NCBI GenBank assembly: GCA_945906935.1
Contig: CAMDSO010000007.1
Location: 1 to 64,000 of the forward strand
Reading direction: 5' to 3'
DNA from: Bordetella parapertussis
Lineage (GTDB): Bacteria; Pseudomonadota; Gammaproteobacteria; Burkholderiales; SG8-41
Length of the DNA stretch: 64,000 nt
This document shows positions 26,818 through 35,156 of the stretch, in pieces. Numbering within the stretch: position 1 is the stretch's first letter; the number at the start of each line of letters is the position of its first letter. A model generated the notes under the pieces. The model was given only the letters and a program-made list of their open reading frames with translations. It ran no database searches and was not told where the DNA came from. A program made the position numbers and the translations under genes.

Positions 26818-27975
26818 CTATATGCCGAGCAACAAAGTGCAATGGATGCTGATCACGCCGCCATTGCCATGCACCAGCGCAACCTCGGCGTCCTTGACCT
26901 GACGTGCACCGGCTTCGCCGCGGATCTGGCGCACTGCTTCGACGACATGAAAAAAACCACCGCCGAGGCCAGGGTGCCCGCCAGATAACAAACCGCCATG
27001 CGTGGTGATCGGCAAGGCGCCGCCAAGTCCGATGCGACCGTTCTCGACAAACGCCCCGCCCTCGCCCTTTTTGCAAAAGCCCAGATCTTCAAGCTCGACG
27101 ATCACGGTAATGGTGAAGCAATCGTAAATCTGTGCCACGTCAACGTCGGCCGGTGTGAGGCCGGCCGTGCGGAAGGCATCACGCCCCGCATCGACCGCTC
27201 CGGTGGTCGTCAGTTCGGTGTCACCGATGTGGCTGTGACGCAGGCCATAACCCTGGCCGAGCAAATGCACCGGCCGCGCTTTGAGATCGCGCGCACGATC
27301 GGCGCTGGTGACGATGCACGCCGCCGCACCGTCGGAGACGATGGCGCAATCAAAGATGTGCAGCGGCGAGGTGATCATGCGCGATTTCAATACATCGTCG
27401 ACCGTGATCAACTCGCGCTTGTGCGCGTTCGGATTGAGGCTGGCGTGTTTGCGGATGGTCACCGCGACTTCAGCGAGTTGTTCCGGTGTAGTGCCGTATT
27501 CATGCATATGGCGTTGCGCCACCAGCGCATAGAGCGAAGGCACCAGCGGGCCGTAGGGCACTTCGAACTGCGGATGTGCGCTGCCGCCCTCGGCCATGCT
27601 CTTCACGGCCTTGGCACGCGAACCGTGCGAGAGCAGGTTCTGTCCGGCGACGCATAACACGGTGCTGCACTGGCCCGAGGCGATCGCCATCGCCGCCTGA
27701 TGAATCATGCCGCAGCCGGAGGCCCCGGCCAGATCGACGGTCGAGAGAAATTTCGCCTTGACGCCGAGATGATGTGCGACGACACCACAGGGCATATTCC
27801 AGTGTTCAACCCGCACCGGCGTCGTCAACAGGCCATCGATGTCGGACATTTTAAGACCGGCATCATGCAACGCCGCCTGCGCCGCATCCGCCTGCAGTTG
27901 CAGCGCCGAACGGTCGGGCACGCTGCCGACACGCGATTCGCCGATGCCGACGATGGCTGCTTTTAAGTTTGTCAT
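26818..27975 (-). CDS. SCPx/Ltp2-type thiolase-fold protein, nucleophilic Cys apparently absent
   Basis: A 385-aa thiolase-superfamily protein: AAIVGIGESRVG, DIDGLLTTPV, IVSDGAAACIVTS, QIYDCFTITVIVELEDLGFC, THGGLLSGGHPGLGGGFFHVVEAVRQI. This layout is typical of SCPx/non-specific lipid-transfer thiolases. In thiolysing members the nucleophile sits in a CASG-like motif; here the matching segment is DLAGASGCGM, so Gly or Ala appears to replace that Cys. Ltp2-type aldolases also lack it and cleave beta-hydroxyacyl-CoA by retro-aldol reaction with a DUF35 partner, which is present downstream. A retro-aldolase is therefore a serious alternative to a thiolase. Confidence 0.85.
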   Translation of the reverse strand: MTNLKAAIVGIGESRVGSVPDRSALQLQADAAQAALHDAGLKMSDIDGLLTTPVRVEHWNMPCGVVAHHLGVKAKFLSTVDLAGASGCGMIHQAAMAIASGQCSTVLCVAGQNLLSHGSRAKAVKSMAEGGSAHPQFEVPYGPLVPSLYALVAQRHMHEYGTTPEQLAEVAVTIRKHASLNPNAHKRELITVDDVLKSRMITSPLHIFDCAIVSDGAAACIVTSADRARDLKARPVHLLGQGYGLRHSHIGDTELTTTGAVDAGRDAFRTAGLTPADVDVAQIYDCFTITVIVELEDLGFCKKGEGGAFVENGRIGLGGALPITTHGGLLSGGHPGLGGGFFHVVEAVRQIRGEAGARQVKDAEVALVHGNGGVISIHCTLLLGI

Positions 27976-28057
27976 TAGGTTGAACCCTTTAATTCGCCAC
28001 CGCGATTACAGAGAAAAAAACACAGCCGCGTAAGACGCTTACTACAGACTTGCGTAT

Positions 28058-28110
28058 CGCCCCCTCCCCCACGCGTTTTTTCGCGCAGGGGAGGCTTGGG
28101 GTGGGGGGCG
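28058..28110. repeat. GC-rich hairpin repeat between thiolase and acyl-CoA dehydrogenase genes
   Basis: The 272-base gap holds a C-rich then G-rich dyad: CGCCCCCTCCCCC, CGCG-TTTTTT-CGCG at the centre, then GGGGTGGGGGGCG. It resembles the dispersed intergenic hairpins near 5.0-5.1 kb. The rest of the gap shows no gene. Confidence 0.5.
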
Positions 28111-28247
28111 ACGACGCTTCATTTACCCGCAGCCCGGCTTTGCCTGAGAGCAAGCCAACCAAGCACAGTTCAGTCGAATCGCCCCCATCGCTGAAGTTTA
28201 CGCAGTCAAACGCGGATTCAATCTCTGTGCACTCTGAAGCTCAAGCT

Positions 28248-29423
28248 TTAATCGCCGATATCGACACCACGCAGCAAATCGCGCGCGATGACGATCTTCT
28301 GAATTTCCGAGGCGCCCTCACCGACGCGATAGTGGCGCACATCGCGATAGAAACGCTCGACCGGGAAGCCGCGGATCACGCCCATGCCGCCGTGGATCTG
28401 CACCGCACGATCAGCGACGCGGCCGACCATCTCGGAACAAAACAGCTTGCACATGCTACCGGCGGAGCCGACGTTCTTGCCCGCTTCGAGACGACGCAAC
28501 ACATCATAGGCCAGCGCGCGGCCGGCGGCGATGTCGGTGGCTGACTCGACCAGCATCCACTGAATAGCCTGACGTTCGGCCAGCAACTTGCCGAAGGTCT
28601 TGCGCACCTTGACGTGTTCTGTGGCCATGTCGAGCAGGCTTTCCGCCGCACCGACGCACGAGCACGACACCGACAAACGCCCGTCGTTGAGCGATTTCAT
28701 CGCCACTTTGAAACCGGAGCCGACTTCACCGACCACCGCCGACTCCGGCAATTCGCAATCGGTGAAGGTCAGCTCGGCGAGTTTGATCGCATCGGTGGCA
28801 ATCGTCGTATCGACGCGCGTCACTTCAAAGCCGGGCATGCCTTTCTCAAGCAAGAAAGCCGTAATGCCGCCGCGTGCGCGTTTCACCGGATCGGTCACCG
28901 CCATCACCATGATGACGTCGGCGACATGGCCGCCGCTGATGTAATGCTTGCGGCCGTTCAAGATCCATTTGTCGCCGCGCTTCTCGGCGTGCGTACGCAT
29001 GCCCGCCGCGTCGGAACCGCCTTCGGGTTCGGTCAGGGCAAAGCCGGATTTCAATTTGCCGGCGGCAAAACCGCGCAGGAATTTTTCTTTCTGTTCCGGC
29101 GTGCCGTGGCGCGTGATCGCCATCGGCGTCATGCCACTCGAATAATTGGCGGCAATCGTAAAAGCGCGATGCAGGCGGCTGAATTCTTCGAGCGCGATGC
29201 AATATTGAAACAGGCTCAAGCCACCGCCACCGTATTCGGTCGGCAGGCGCATGCCGCAGTAACCGTTCTTCTGCATCACATCGATGCAGCCCTGCGGGAT
29301 TTCACCACTCTTGTCGATTTCCAGCGCCCACGGCGCGAGCTCCTTCGAGACAAATTTACGCACCGCCTCGCGCATGGCGCGCAGTTCGTCGTTTAATTCC
29401 ACATCCATTGCCAGAGTTTCCAT
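28248..29423 (-). CDS. Acyl-CoA dehydrogenase
   Basis: A 391-aa flavoprotein. Family segments seen: YGGGGLSLFQYCIALEEFSR, FALTEPEGGSDAAGMRTHAEK, KWILNGRKHYISGGHVADV, FGKLLAERQAIQWMLVESATDI, and QIHGGMGVIRGFPVERFYRDVR. It ends YRVGEGASEIQKIVIARDLL, where the Glu of EGASE is the usual catalytic base position. It forms the alpha,beta-double bond of an acyl-CoA and passes electrons to ETF. In this cluster it would act after the CoA ligase and before the enoyl-CoA hydratase. Chain or branch specificity cannot be read. Confidence 0.93.
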   Translation of the reverse strand: METLAMDVELNDELRAMREAVRKFVSKELAPWALEIDKSGEIPQGCIDVMQKNGYCGMRLPTEYGGGGLSLFQYCIALEEFSRLHRAFTIAANYSSGMTPMAITRHGTPEQKEKFLRGFAAGKLKSGFALTEPEGGSDAAGMRTHAEKRGDKWILNGRKHYISGGHVADVIMVMAVTDPVKRARGGITAFLLEKGMPGFEVTRVDTTIATDAIKLAELTFTDCELPESAVVGEVGSGFKVAMKSLNDGRLSVSCSCVGAAESLLDMATEHVKVRKTFGKLLAERQAIQWMLVESATDIAAGRALAYDVLRRLEAGKNVGSAGSMCKLFCSEMVGRVADRAVQIHGGMGVIRGFPVERFYRDVRHYRVGEGASEIQKIVIARDLLRGVDIGD

Positions 29424-29491
29424 GGTCTCTTCCTATCGACGTTTAACCAGCTTTCAAATTACGAATCAGCGCACCTGCAAAGCGCCAACGC

Positions 29492-29550
29492 GTAGGGTGC
29501 GCACTGCGCACCATTCAACACCGTATCCGCGTGCGCGATGCGCACCCTAC
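29492..29550. repeat. Intergenic inverted repeat GTAGGGTGCGCA
   Basis: GTAGGGTGCGCA (29492-29503) and its exact complement TGCGCACCCTAC (29539-29550) flank a 35-base spacer that also carries TGCGCACC-like internal pairs. This looks like a dispersed MITE/REP-type element common in proteobacteria. The rest of the 170-base gap is empty. Confidence 0.7.
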
Positions 29551-29593
29551 CGAATTACAGGCCTGTGCCCCCGACTGAATTCCTTGTCTACTA

Positions 29594-30325
29594 CTATTCG
29601 CCCTTCGCCAACATCTGCTGCACCGATGCCGAACGCGCATTGGCTGCGGCAAACTCTTCACGCAGCCCGCGCTTCATCCATTGCTTGTTCAAGGCATACG
29701 CTGCCTTTGGTTTCGCCGCCAGCATCAACGCCGCCTGTTGCACCGTCGCCACCAACTCAGCTGCCGGTACGACTTCGGCAATCAAGGCGCGCTCAATAGC
29801 CTCGACCGCGTTCATACGACGACCGCTTAAAACGAGATCGCTCGCCAGCGCCGCGCCACCGGCGTGCGTCACCATCGAGATACCAAGAAAGGTTGGAATA
29901 TTGATATCGATTTCCGGCAGCGAGAATACCGCGCCTTCGGCTGCGATCACGCGATCGCTCAACAGCGCCAACATGAAACCGAGGCCAATCGCATAGCCGT
30001 TGACCGCCGCCAGCAGCGGCTTGTCAAACGCAAGGATGGCTTCGAGGCAATGTTCAACCGCACCGCGGCGGCGCGCCGCCAACGCCTCATGCGGCAGGTT
30101 GTCCGGATTCTTGACGTCGATGCCCGCTGAAAAAATCTTCTCGCCGGCACCAGTCAGTACCACCGCTTCGACCCCCGCATCGCTTGCCGCTTGCGTCAAA
30201 GCATCGGCCAGCGCCTGCGCGACGTCGGCATTCACCGCATTGCCGGCACGCGGCCGGTCAAAGCTCAGCCACAACACGCCGTCGCGATGCGCACGGCACA
30301 ATCCGCTTGCTGTTTCAGTCATCAT
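29594..30325 (-). CDS. Enoyl-CoA hydratase/isomerase family protein
   Basis: A 243-aa crotonase-fold protein. The oxyanion-hole segments are GEKIFSAGIDVK and NGYAIGLGFMLALLSD. FSLPEIDINIP supplies one catalytic Glu position and lies where hydratases have their second acidic residue. The C-terminal ALNKQWMKRG segment is normal for the family. It starts 6 bp after the CoA ligase stop, so the two are translationally linked. Hydration of an enoyl-CoA is the likely role. Isomerase or hydrolase members cannot be excluded by sequence alone. Confidence 0.9.
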   Translation of the reverse strand: MMTETASGLCRAHRDGVLWLSFDRPRAGNAVNADVAQALADALTQAASDAGVEAVVLTGAGEKIFSAGIDVKNPDNLPHEALAARRRGAVEHCLEAILAFDKPLLAAVNGYAIGLGFMLALLSDRVIAAEGAVFSLPEIDINIPTFLGISMVTHAGGAALASDLVLSGRRMNAVEAIERALIAEVVPAAELVATVQQAALMLAAKPKAAYALNKQWMKRGLREEFAAANARSASVQQMLAKGE

Positions 30326-30331
30326 GCGGCC

Positions 30332-32485
30332 TCAGCTCTTGCGTCCGACCACCAACGCGTCAACCACCTTGGCACCAGCCCCCTGTTCGCGCAGGATCAC
30401 CGGATTGACATCGAGTTCGGCGATGCAATCCGACAAATCATGGCCCAGCCATGACAGGCGCACGATCAGATCGCACAAGGCGTCGATGTCACGCGGCGCC
30501 GTGCCGCGCACGCCATCGAGCAGTTTGCGGCCGCGCAATTCATCGAGCATGGCGCGCGCTTCGGTCTGATCAATCGGTGCGACGCGGTACGCCAGATCGC
30601 GCAGTACTTCAACGTGGATACCACCAAGCCCCGCCACCACCACCGGGCCAAACACCGGATCGGTCACCAGACCAAGCATGATTTCAAGTCCCGCCGGCGC
30701 CATCTCCTGCACCAGTACGCCGTCGAGCACAGCGTCGGGCTTGTAGCGCCGCGCCGCACCCATCACCGCGTTGAAGGCTTCGCGCACCACCGCATTACCT
30801 TTGACGTGCAGGCGGATCGCGCCGGCTTCGGTTTTGTGCGGGATCTCGGCCGCTTCAATTTTCAGCGCCACCTCGCCGCCGATCTCAGTGGCGATACGCA
30901 CGGCGTCAGCGGCCTCTTTGGCGAGGGTTTCGCGCGTCACCGGGAAGCCATAGGCGGCCAGCACCTGTTTGCTGGCGCGTTCGGTCATCGTGCCTTCGGC
31001 GTTGGTGACCAGCGCGCGCGCCGCCTCGACGTCGATGCCGGCCGGCCGCACCAGCTCGGCACGCTTGGCATTGGCGGCACTGAATTGGCCGTAGTTGACC
31101 GCCGCCTTGACTGCCTTCACGCAGGCCAGCGTATTGCGGAACACCGGCATGCCGGTGGCAGCAACCGTCAACTGTGTGAACCCGGCTTGATCGTTGCATT
31201 TACCGATCCACAACATTGCCATCGGCTTGGTAGTGGCTTGCCACGCCTCGACCGCCGCTTCGAGATCGGCGCGCGGCGTCATCGTGTAGGTCGGAATCAC
31301 CATATCAACATTTTCATCGGCGGCAATCGTTTCCACACAGCGGCGGAACAGATCCGCTTTGCCGATCAGCGCATTGCTGACATCGACTGGATTGGCGGTG
31401 GTCGCCATCTTCGGCAGAAAACTCGCCAGCGTCGCGCGCGTCTGCGGGCTGAATTCGGGCCAGCTCAAACCATGGGCCGCACCGTGATCCACCAGCAACA
31501 CGCCGTTGCCGCCCGAAATGGTGGTGGCCGCCATACGCGGGCCCTGCGGGATGCGCTTGGCGCGCAACAACATCGCCATCTCGTAGAGTTCGTTGCAATC
31601 ATCGACGCGGATCACACCGCATTGTTTCAACGCCGCATCAGTCACATCATCGGACCCGGCCATCGCACCGGTGTGCGAAGCGGCAGCATGACCGCCGGCC
31701 TCGGTGCGGCCGAGCTTGACCATGACGATGGGCTTGCCCAACGCCGCCGCGCGACGCGCGGTTTGCATAAAGCGCTGGCCGTCGGGAATATGTTCAACCA
31801 GTGCCATGATGACATCGGTGGCCGCATCGTCGAGCATGAATTCAATGAAGTCGATGATATTCAGATCGGCTGAATTGCCGCAGCTCACCTGATAACTGAT
31901 ACCAACCCCGGCATCCTGCGCACGCCACATCACATTGACCTGACCGGCGCCACCGCTTTGCGACACCACGCCAACGTTACCGGCCGGCTGGCGCGGACCG
32001 GCGATGGTCGCCGAGGTCGTCATCGCAAATGCATCAACAAAGCTGATCATGCCGTTGCAGTTTGGGCCCATGATGCGCATGCCGGAACGACGCGCCAGCG
32101 CCACCACCTCGGCCTGCAGCGCCTTGCCCTCGGCCGTGCCACTCTCGGCAAACCCGCCGGTATAAACGGTCACGAACTTCGCACCACGCGCCGCACAGTC
32201 TTCCAAAATGCCCATCACATGCTGGGCTGGCACCACCACGCCAACATGATCAGGCGCCTCCGGCAGATCGCGCACGCTGCCATAACATTCATGACCGCGG
32301 ATCTGCTGGCCCTTGAAGCGCGGATTGACCGGATAGATTTTGCCCTTGTAGCCGAAGTCGCTCATGCGCATCAGCACCTTGCCGGCGAAACGGCTCAAAT
32401 CGTCGGTCGCCCCGACCAGGGCAACGCTGGCAGGGTTAAAGAATTTTTTCAGATCGGCTTTGGCTACAGCGGGCACGGTATTCAT
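30332..32485 (-). CDS. NDP-forming acyl-CoA synthetase (acetate-CoA ligase family, fused subunits)
   Basis: A 717-aa ADP-forming type ligase. The N-terminal CoA-binding domain shows FFNPASVALVGATDDLSRF. The succinyl-CoA ligase-like domain has MGPNCNGMISF and the phospho-His region HAAASHTGAMAGSDDV. The C-terminal ATP-grasp domain (about 490-717) has LAAYGFPVTRE, HKTEAGAIRLHV and VQEMAPAGLEIMLGLVTDPVFGPVV. It would activate the pathway's carboxylic acid to its CoA thioester reversibly. The fused alpha-beta architecture is common in Burkholderiales catabolic clusters. The acid substrate is unknown. Confidence 0.92.
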   Translation of the reverse strand: MNTVPAVAKADLKKFFNPASVALVGATDDLSRFAGKVLMRMSDFGYKGKIYPVNPRFKGQQIRGHECYGSVRDLPEAPDHVGVVVPAQHVMGILEDCAARGAKFVTVYTGGFAESGTAEGKALQAEVVALARRSGMRIMGPNCNGMISFVDAFAMTTSATIAGPRQPAGNVGVVSQSGGAGQVNVMWRAQDAGVGISYQVSCGNSADLNIIDFIEFMLDDAATDVIMALVEHIPDGQRFMQTARRAAALGKPIVMVKLGRTEAGGHAAASHTGAMAGSDDVTDAALKQCGVIRVDDCNELYEMAMLLRAKRIPQGPRMAATTISGGNGVLLVDHGAAHGLSWPEFSPQTRATLASFLPKMATTANPVDVSNALIGKADLFRRCVETIAADENVDMVIPTYTMTPRADLEAAVEAWQATTKPMAMLWIGKCNDQAGFTQLTVAATGMPVFRNTLACVKAVKAAVNYGQFSAANAKRAELVRPAGIDVEAARALVTNAEGTMTERASKQVLAAYGFPVTRETLAKEAADAVRIATEIGGEVALKIEAAEIPHKTEAGAIRLHVKGNAVVREAFNAVMGAARRYKPDAVLDGVLVQEMAPAGLEIMLGLVTDPVFGPVVVAGLGGIHVEVLRDLAYRVAPIDQTEARAMLDELRGRKLLDGVRGTAPRDIDALCDLIVRLSWLGHDLSDCIAELDVNPVILREQGAGAKVVDALVVGRKS

Positions 32486-32538
32486 GAGGCGTTTTTCTCC
32501 TGCGTGTTTTTTGTATTTTTTTGGGTGTGTTCGACTAT

Positions 32539-33618
32539 TTATTTGTGCAGCGCCAGCACCTGCTGGATATTCAAGGCAATTTCCTCGATGTCGTCAAGCA
32601 GTGTCTGACGCGGTCCGCCGGCAAAATGCGGCGTCATCAGAAAGTTGTCAAAAGCGAGCAAAGGCTCATCGGCCGCCACCGGCTCGGCGTAATGCACATC
32701 GGCCGCAGCCGCCCCCAGGCGGCCCGATTGCAATGCAGCGAGCAGCGCATCATGGTCAACGATGGCGGCACGCGAAGTATTGATCAACCATGCGCCCGGT
32801 TTGATGCGGCCCAATTCATCGGCACCGACCAAGCCACGGGTGGCGGCTTCCAGCGGCACATGCACACTCAAGATGTCGGAGCTCTCGAACAAAGCCTCGC
32901 GACTGCAGTAGTGGATGCCAAGTTCGGTCTCTTCTGTTGCCGACAAACGGTGACGGCGGTGATATTGAATATTCAAACCAAAAGCGCGCGCCATCGGCAA
33001 CAGTTCGAGCGCAATCTCACCCATGCCCAAGAGACCCAGTGTCATGCCGCGGATTACCCGCAAGCCACCGACCCGGCCGTAATTATTCGCGCCCGTGTGA
33101 CGCGTGTCGTATGGACGGTATGCGTAACCCAGCGGCTGCAGACTTTCCACCGTGACCCGCCCCGCCAGACGATGCAGTTGTTTAGCCAGCGCGAGGATCA
33201 GCGCCATGGTGTGTTCAGCCACCGCGACATTGGTGCGGCGGCGTTGAGTCTTGACCACCACGCCGCGTGCCGCGCAGGCCGCCAAATCAATGTTGTCGGC
33301 GCGCGTCCCAAATTTATGAATGAAGCGCAGATGCGGCGCGAGGGCCAGCTCGACCGCACCCACTGGCATGCTCTCGACCACCAGGGCCGCCGCCTGCGGC
33401 AGCGCCGCGTGCAGCGCTGCGGCGGAATTCACCAGCCTGATGTCGCTCGGGAACACCCCGGCCACGCGTACGCGCGCGACGGCAAACCAGTCGTCTTGTT
33501 TAATGTCGTGCGCCACATAGTCATCGAACACGGCGAGGCGCTCGGCAGAGGTCGCGGGATCCAGCAGCACCTGCAAAAAACGCAGGACTTTGTCGTCTTC
33601 AACAGCGATAACCGTCAC
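32539..33618 (-). CDS. D-2-hydroxyacid dehydrogenase (NAD-binding)
   Basis: A 359-aa protein of the D-isomer specific 2-hydroxyacid dehydrogenase family. The Rossmann motif is LGLLGMGEIALELLP near residue 195. The catalytic Arg region is INTSRAAIVDHDAL and the catalytic His is in LMTPHFAGGPRQT. It is the first gene of the minus-strand acyl-CoA run, 53 bp before the ligase, and may produce or consume a 2-keto/2-hydroxy acid in that pathway (inference). It is a distant paralogue of the 49449-50429 gene. Confidence 0.9.
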   Translation of the reverse strand: MTVIAVEDDKVLRFLQVLLDPATSAERLAVFDDYVAHDIKQDDWFAVARVRVAGVFPSDIRLVNSAAALHAALPQAAALVVESMPVGAVELALAPHLRFIHKFGTRADNIDLAACAARGVVVKTQRRRTNVAVAEHTMALILALAKQLHRLAGRVTVESLQPLGYAYRPYDTRHTGANNYGRVGGLRVIRGMTLGLLGMGEIALELLPMARAFGLNIQYHRRHRLSATEETELGIHYCSREALFESSDILSVHVPLEAATRGLVGADELGRIKPGAWLINTSRAAIVDHDALLAALQSGRLGAAAADVHYAEPVAADEPLLAFDNFLMTPHFAGGPRQTLLDDIEEIALNIQQVLALHK

Positions 33619-34000
33619 GGCATCTATCTTTCAACAACCTTCAACAATCCACTCCCGCCGGCATCGTTATCCGGTGCAACGCAGCGCTGCAAATGACACG
33701 GTGGTACTGTTGCCGATGATATCACGCGACCCGTGCCTCGCCGCGACGCCCCTGCGCTTTGCTTGATCGCACCGGCGCTGCAAATGGAGAGGTGAATGGA
33801 GAGGTGAATAGAAAGTTAAATGGGGTAACCCATGGAGTAGAAAGCGCAAGGCATGCCAGGCGAACACCGTTGACCGATACATGGGCGTGAGAACCACGCA
33901 CAGGCTACCGAAGACGCACCACGACAACAGAGGAATTCTCAGAATGTGCGAACCGTGCAGATCCGTTTTTGTGCCGCCCCCATAAACCGTCGCGGCGCCG
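33619..34000. other. Intergenic region with a duplicated 12-mer
   Basis: About 380 bases between the 2-hydroxyacid dehydrogenase and the arsenite permease. The only structure I see is two tandem copies of GGAGAGGTGAAT (33786-33809). Short track ORFs here lack family features. It probably contains the promoter of the minus-strand acyl-CoA run, but no clear -35/-10 pair stands out. Confidence 0.5.
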
Positions 34001-35095
34001 CTAGCCGACAGGCTTCAACTCATACCAGCGACGCGATCGATTGACGATCGCCACTACTGACAGCATCACCGGCACTTCAATCAGCACGCCCACCACCGTC
34101 GCCAGCGCAGCGCCCGACTCAAAGCCGAACAGGCTGATAGCAACGGCCACCGCCAGCTCGAAAAAATTACTCGCGCCGATCAAGGCCGACGGACAAGCCA
34201 CGTTGTGCGCGACACCGCAACGCCGATTCAACCAGTAGGCAAGCGCCGCATTAAAATACACCTGAATCAGAATCGGCAGCGCCAGCATGGCAATCACCAA
34301 CGGCTGCTTGAGGATGGCCGCGCCCTGAAAGCCAAACAACAAGACCAGCATGGCGAGCAGGGAAAACAGCGACCACGGGCTCAAGGTGGAAAGCAAGCGG
34401 GCAAGCGCCTCTGCGCCACCGCGCTGCAATACAAGGCGCCGCCAGAGTTGCGAGACGATGACCGGCACGACGATATACAACAGCACCGAGATCAACAGCG
34501 TCTCCCAGGGCACGGTAATCGACGCCAGCCCGAGCAGTAGCGCCACAAGCGGTCCAAACGCAAACACCATGATGAGGTCGTTGAGGGCGACCTGGCTCAA
34601 GGTGAAATACGGGTCGCCATGCGTCAGCCGGCTCCACACGAACACCATCGCCGTGCACGGCGCGGCCGCCAGCAAGATCAGGCCGGCGAAATAGCTGTCA
34701 ATCTGCGCCGCCGGCAGATAAGGCGCAAATAGCTGACGGATGAAGATCCAGCCCAGCAGCGCCATCGAAAACGGCTTGACCGCCCAGTTGATGAAGAGCG
34801 TCACGGCAATGCCCCGCCATTGCGCGCCAACCTGAGAGAGCGCGCCAAAGTCGATCTTCAGCAGCATCGGAATAATCATCACCCAGATCAGCGCACCGAC
34901 CGGCAGGTTGACGTGTGCGACTTCCAGCGCACCAACCGCCTTGAAAAAATCCGGCAGCCCTTGCCCCAGCGCGATGCCGGCGATGATGCACAGCAACACC
35001 CAGACGCTCAGATAGCGTTCGCAGAAGCCGATGGCGGGCGGCGCTGCACCTTCTGCGTTCACCTCGCGCACACCATCGGGCTTCTGCTCAGACAT
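34001..35095 (-). CDS. acr3: ACR3-family arsenite efflux permease
   Basis: A 364-aa membrane protein with ten hydrophobic segments. ACR3 hallmarks are FCERYLSVWVLLCIIAGIALG, MIIPMLLKIDFGAL, and AAAPCTAMVFVWSRLTHGDP, which holds the Cys essential in studied ACR3 proteins. NDLIMVFAFGPLVALLLG and LIGASNFFELAVAVAISLFG follow. It exports As(III) using the proton motive force. It is the last gene of the ars cluster (arsR, gapdh, arsJ, acr3, all minus strand), 61 bp after arsJ. No arsC reductase is visible in this window. Confidence 0.95.
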   Translation of the reverse strand: MSEQKPDGVREVNAEGAAPPAIGFCERYLSVWVLLCIIAGIALGQGLPDFFKAVGALEVAHVNLPVGALIWVMIIPMLLKIDFGALSQVGAQWRGIAVTLFINWAVKPFSMALLGWIFIRQLFAPYLPAAQIDSYFAGLILLAAAPCTAMVFVWSRLTHGDPYFTLSQVALNDLIMVFAFGPLVALLLGLASITVPWETLLISVLLYIVVPVIVSQLWRRLVLQRGGAEALARLLSTLSPWSLFSLLAMLVLLFGFQGAAILKQPLVIAMLALPILIQVYFNAALAYWLNRRCGVAHNVACPSALIGASNFFELAVAVAISLFGFESGAALATVVGVLIEVPVMLSVVAIVNRSRRWYELKPVG

Positions 35096-35156
35096 TCAAT
35101 ACTCCGCACGTGTCAGGTTAAATCGAAGGCCGGCCCTTCAAATACAGCGGCGACGA

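Noticed and set aside
30614-31873. 419-aa plus-strand ORF
   Set aside because: Antisense of the NDP-forming acyl-CoA synthetase; no family features and rich in His/Arg/Gln as such shadows are.
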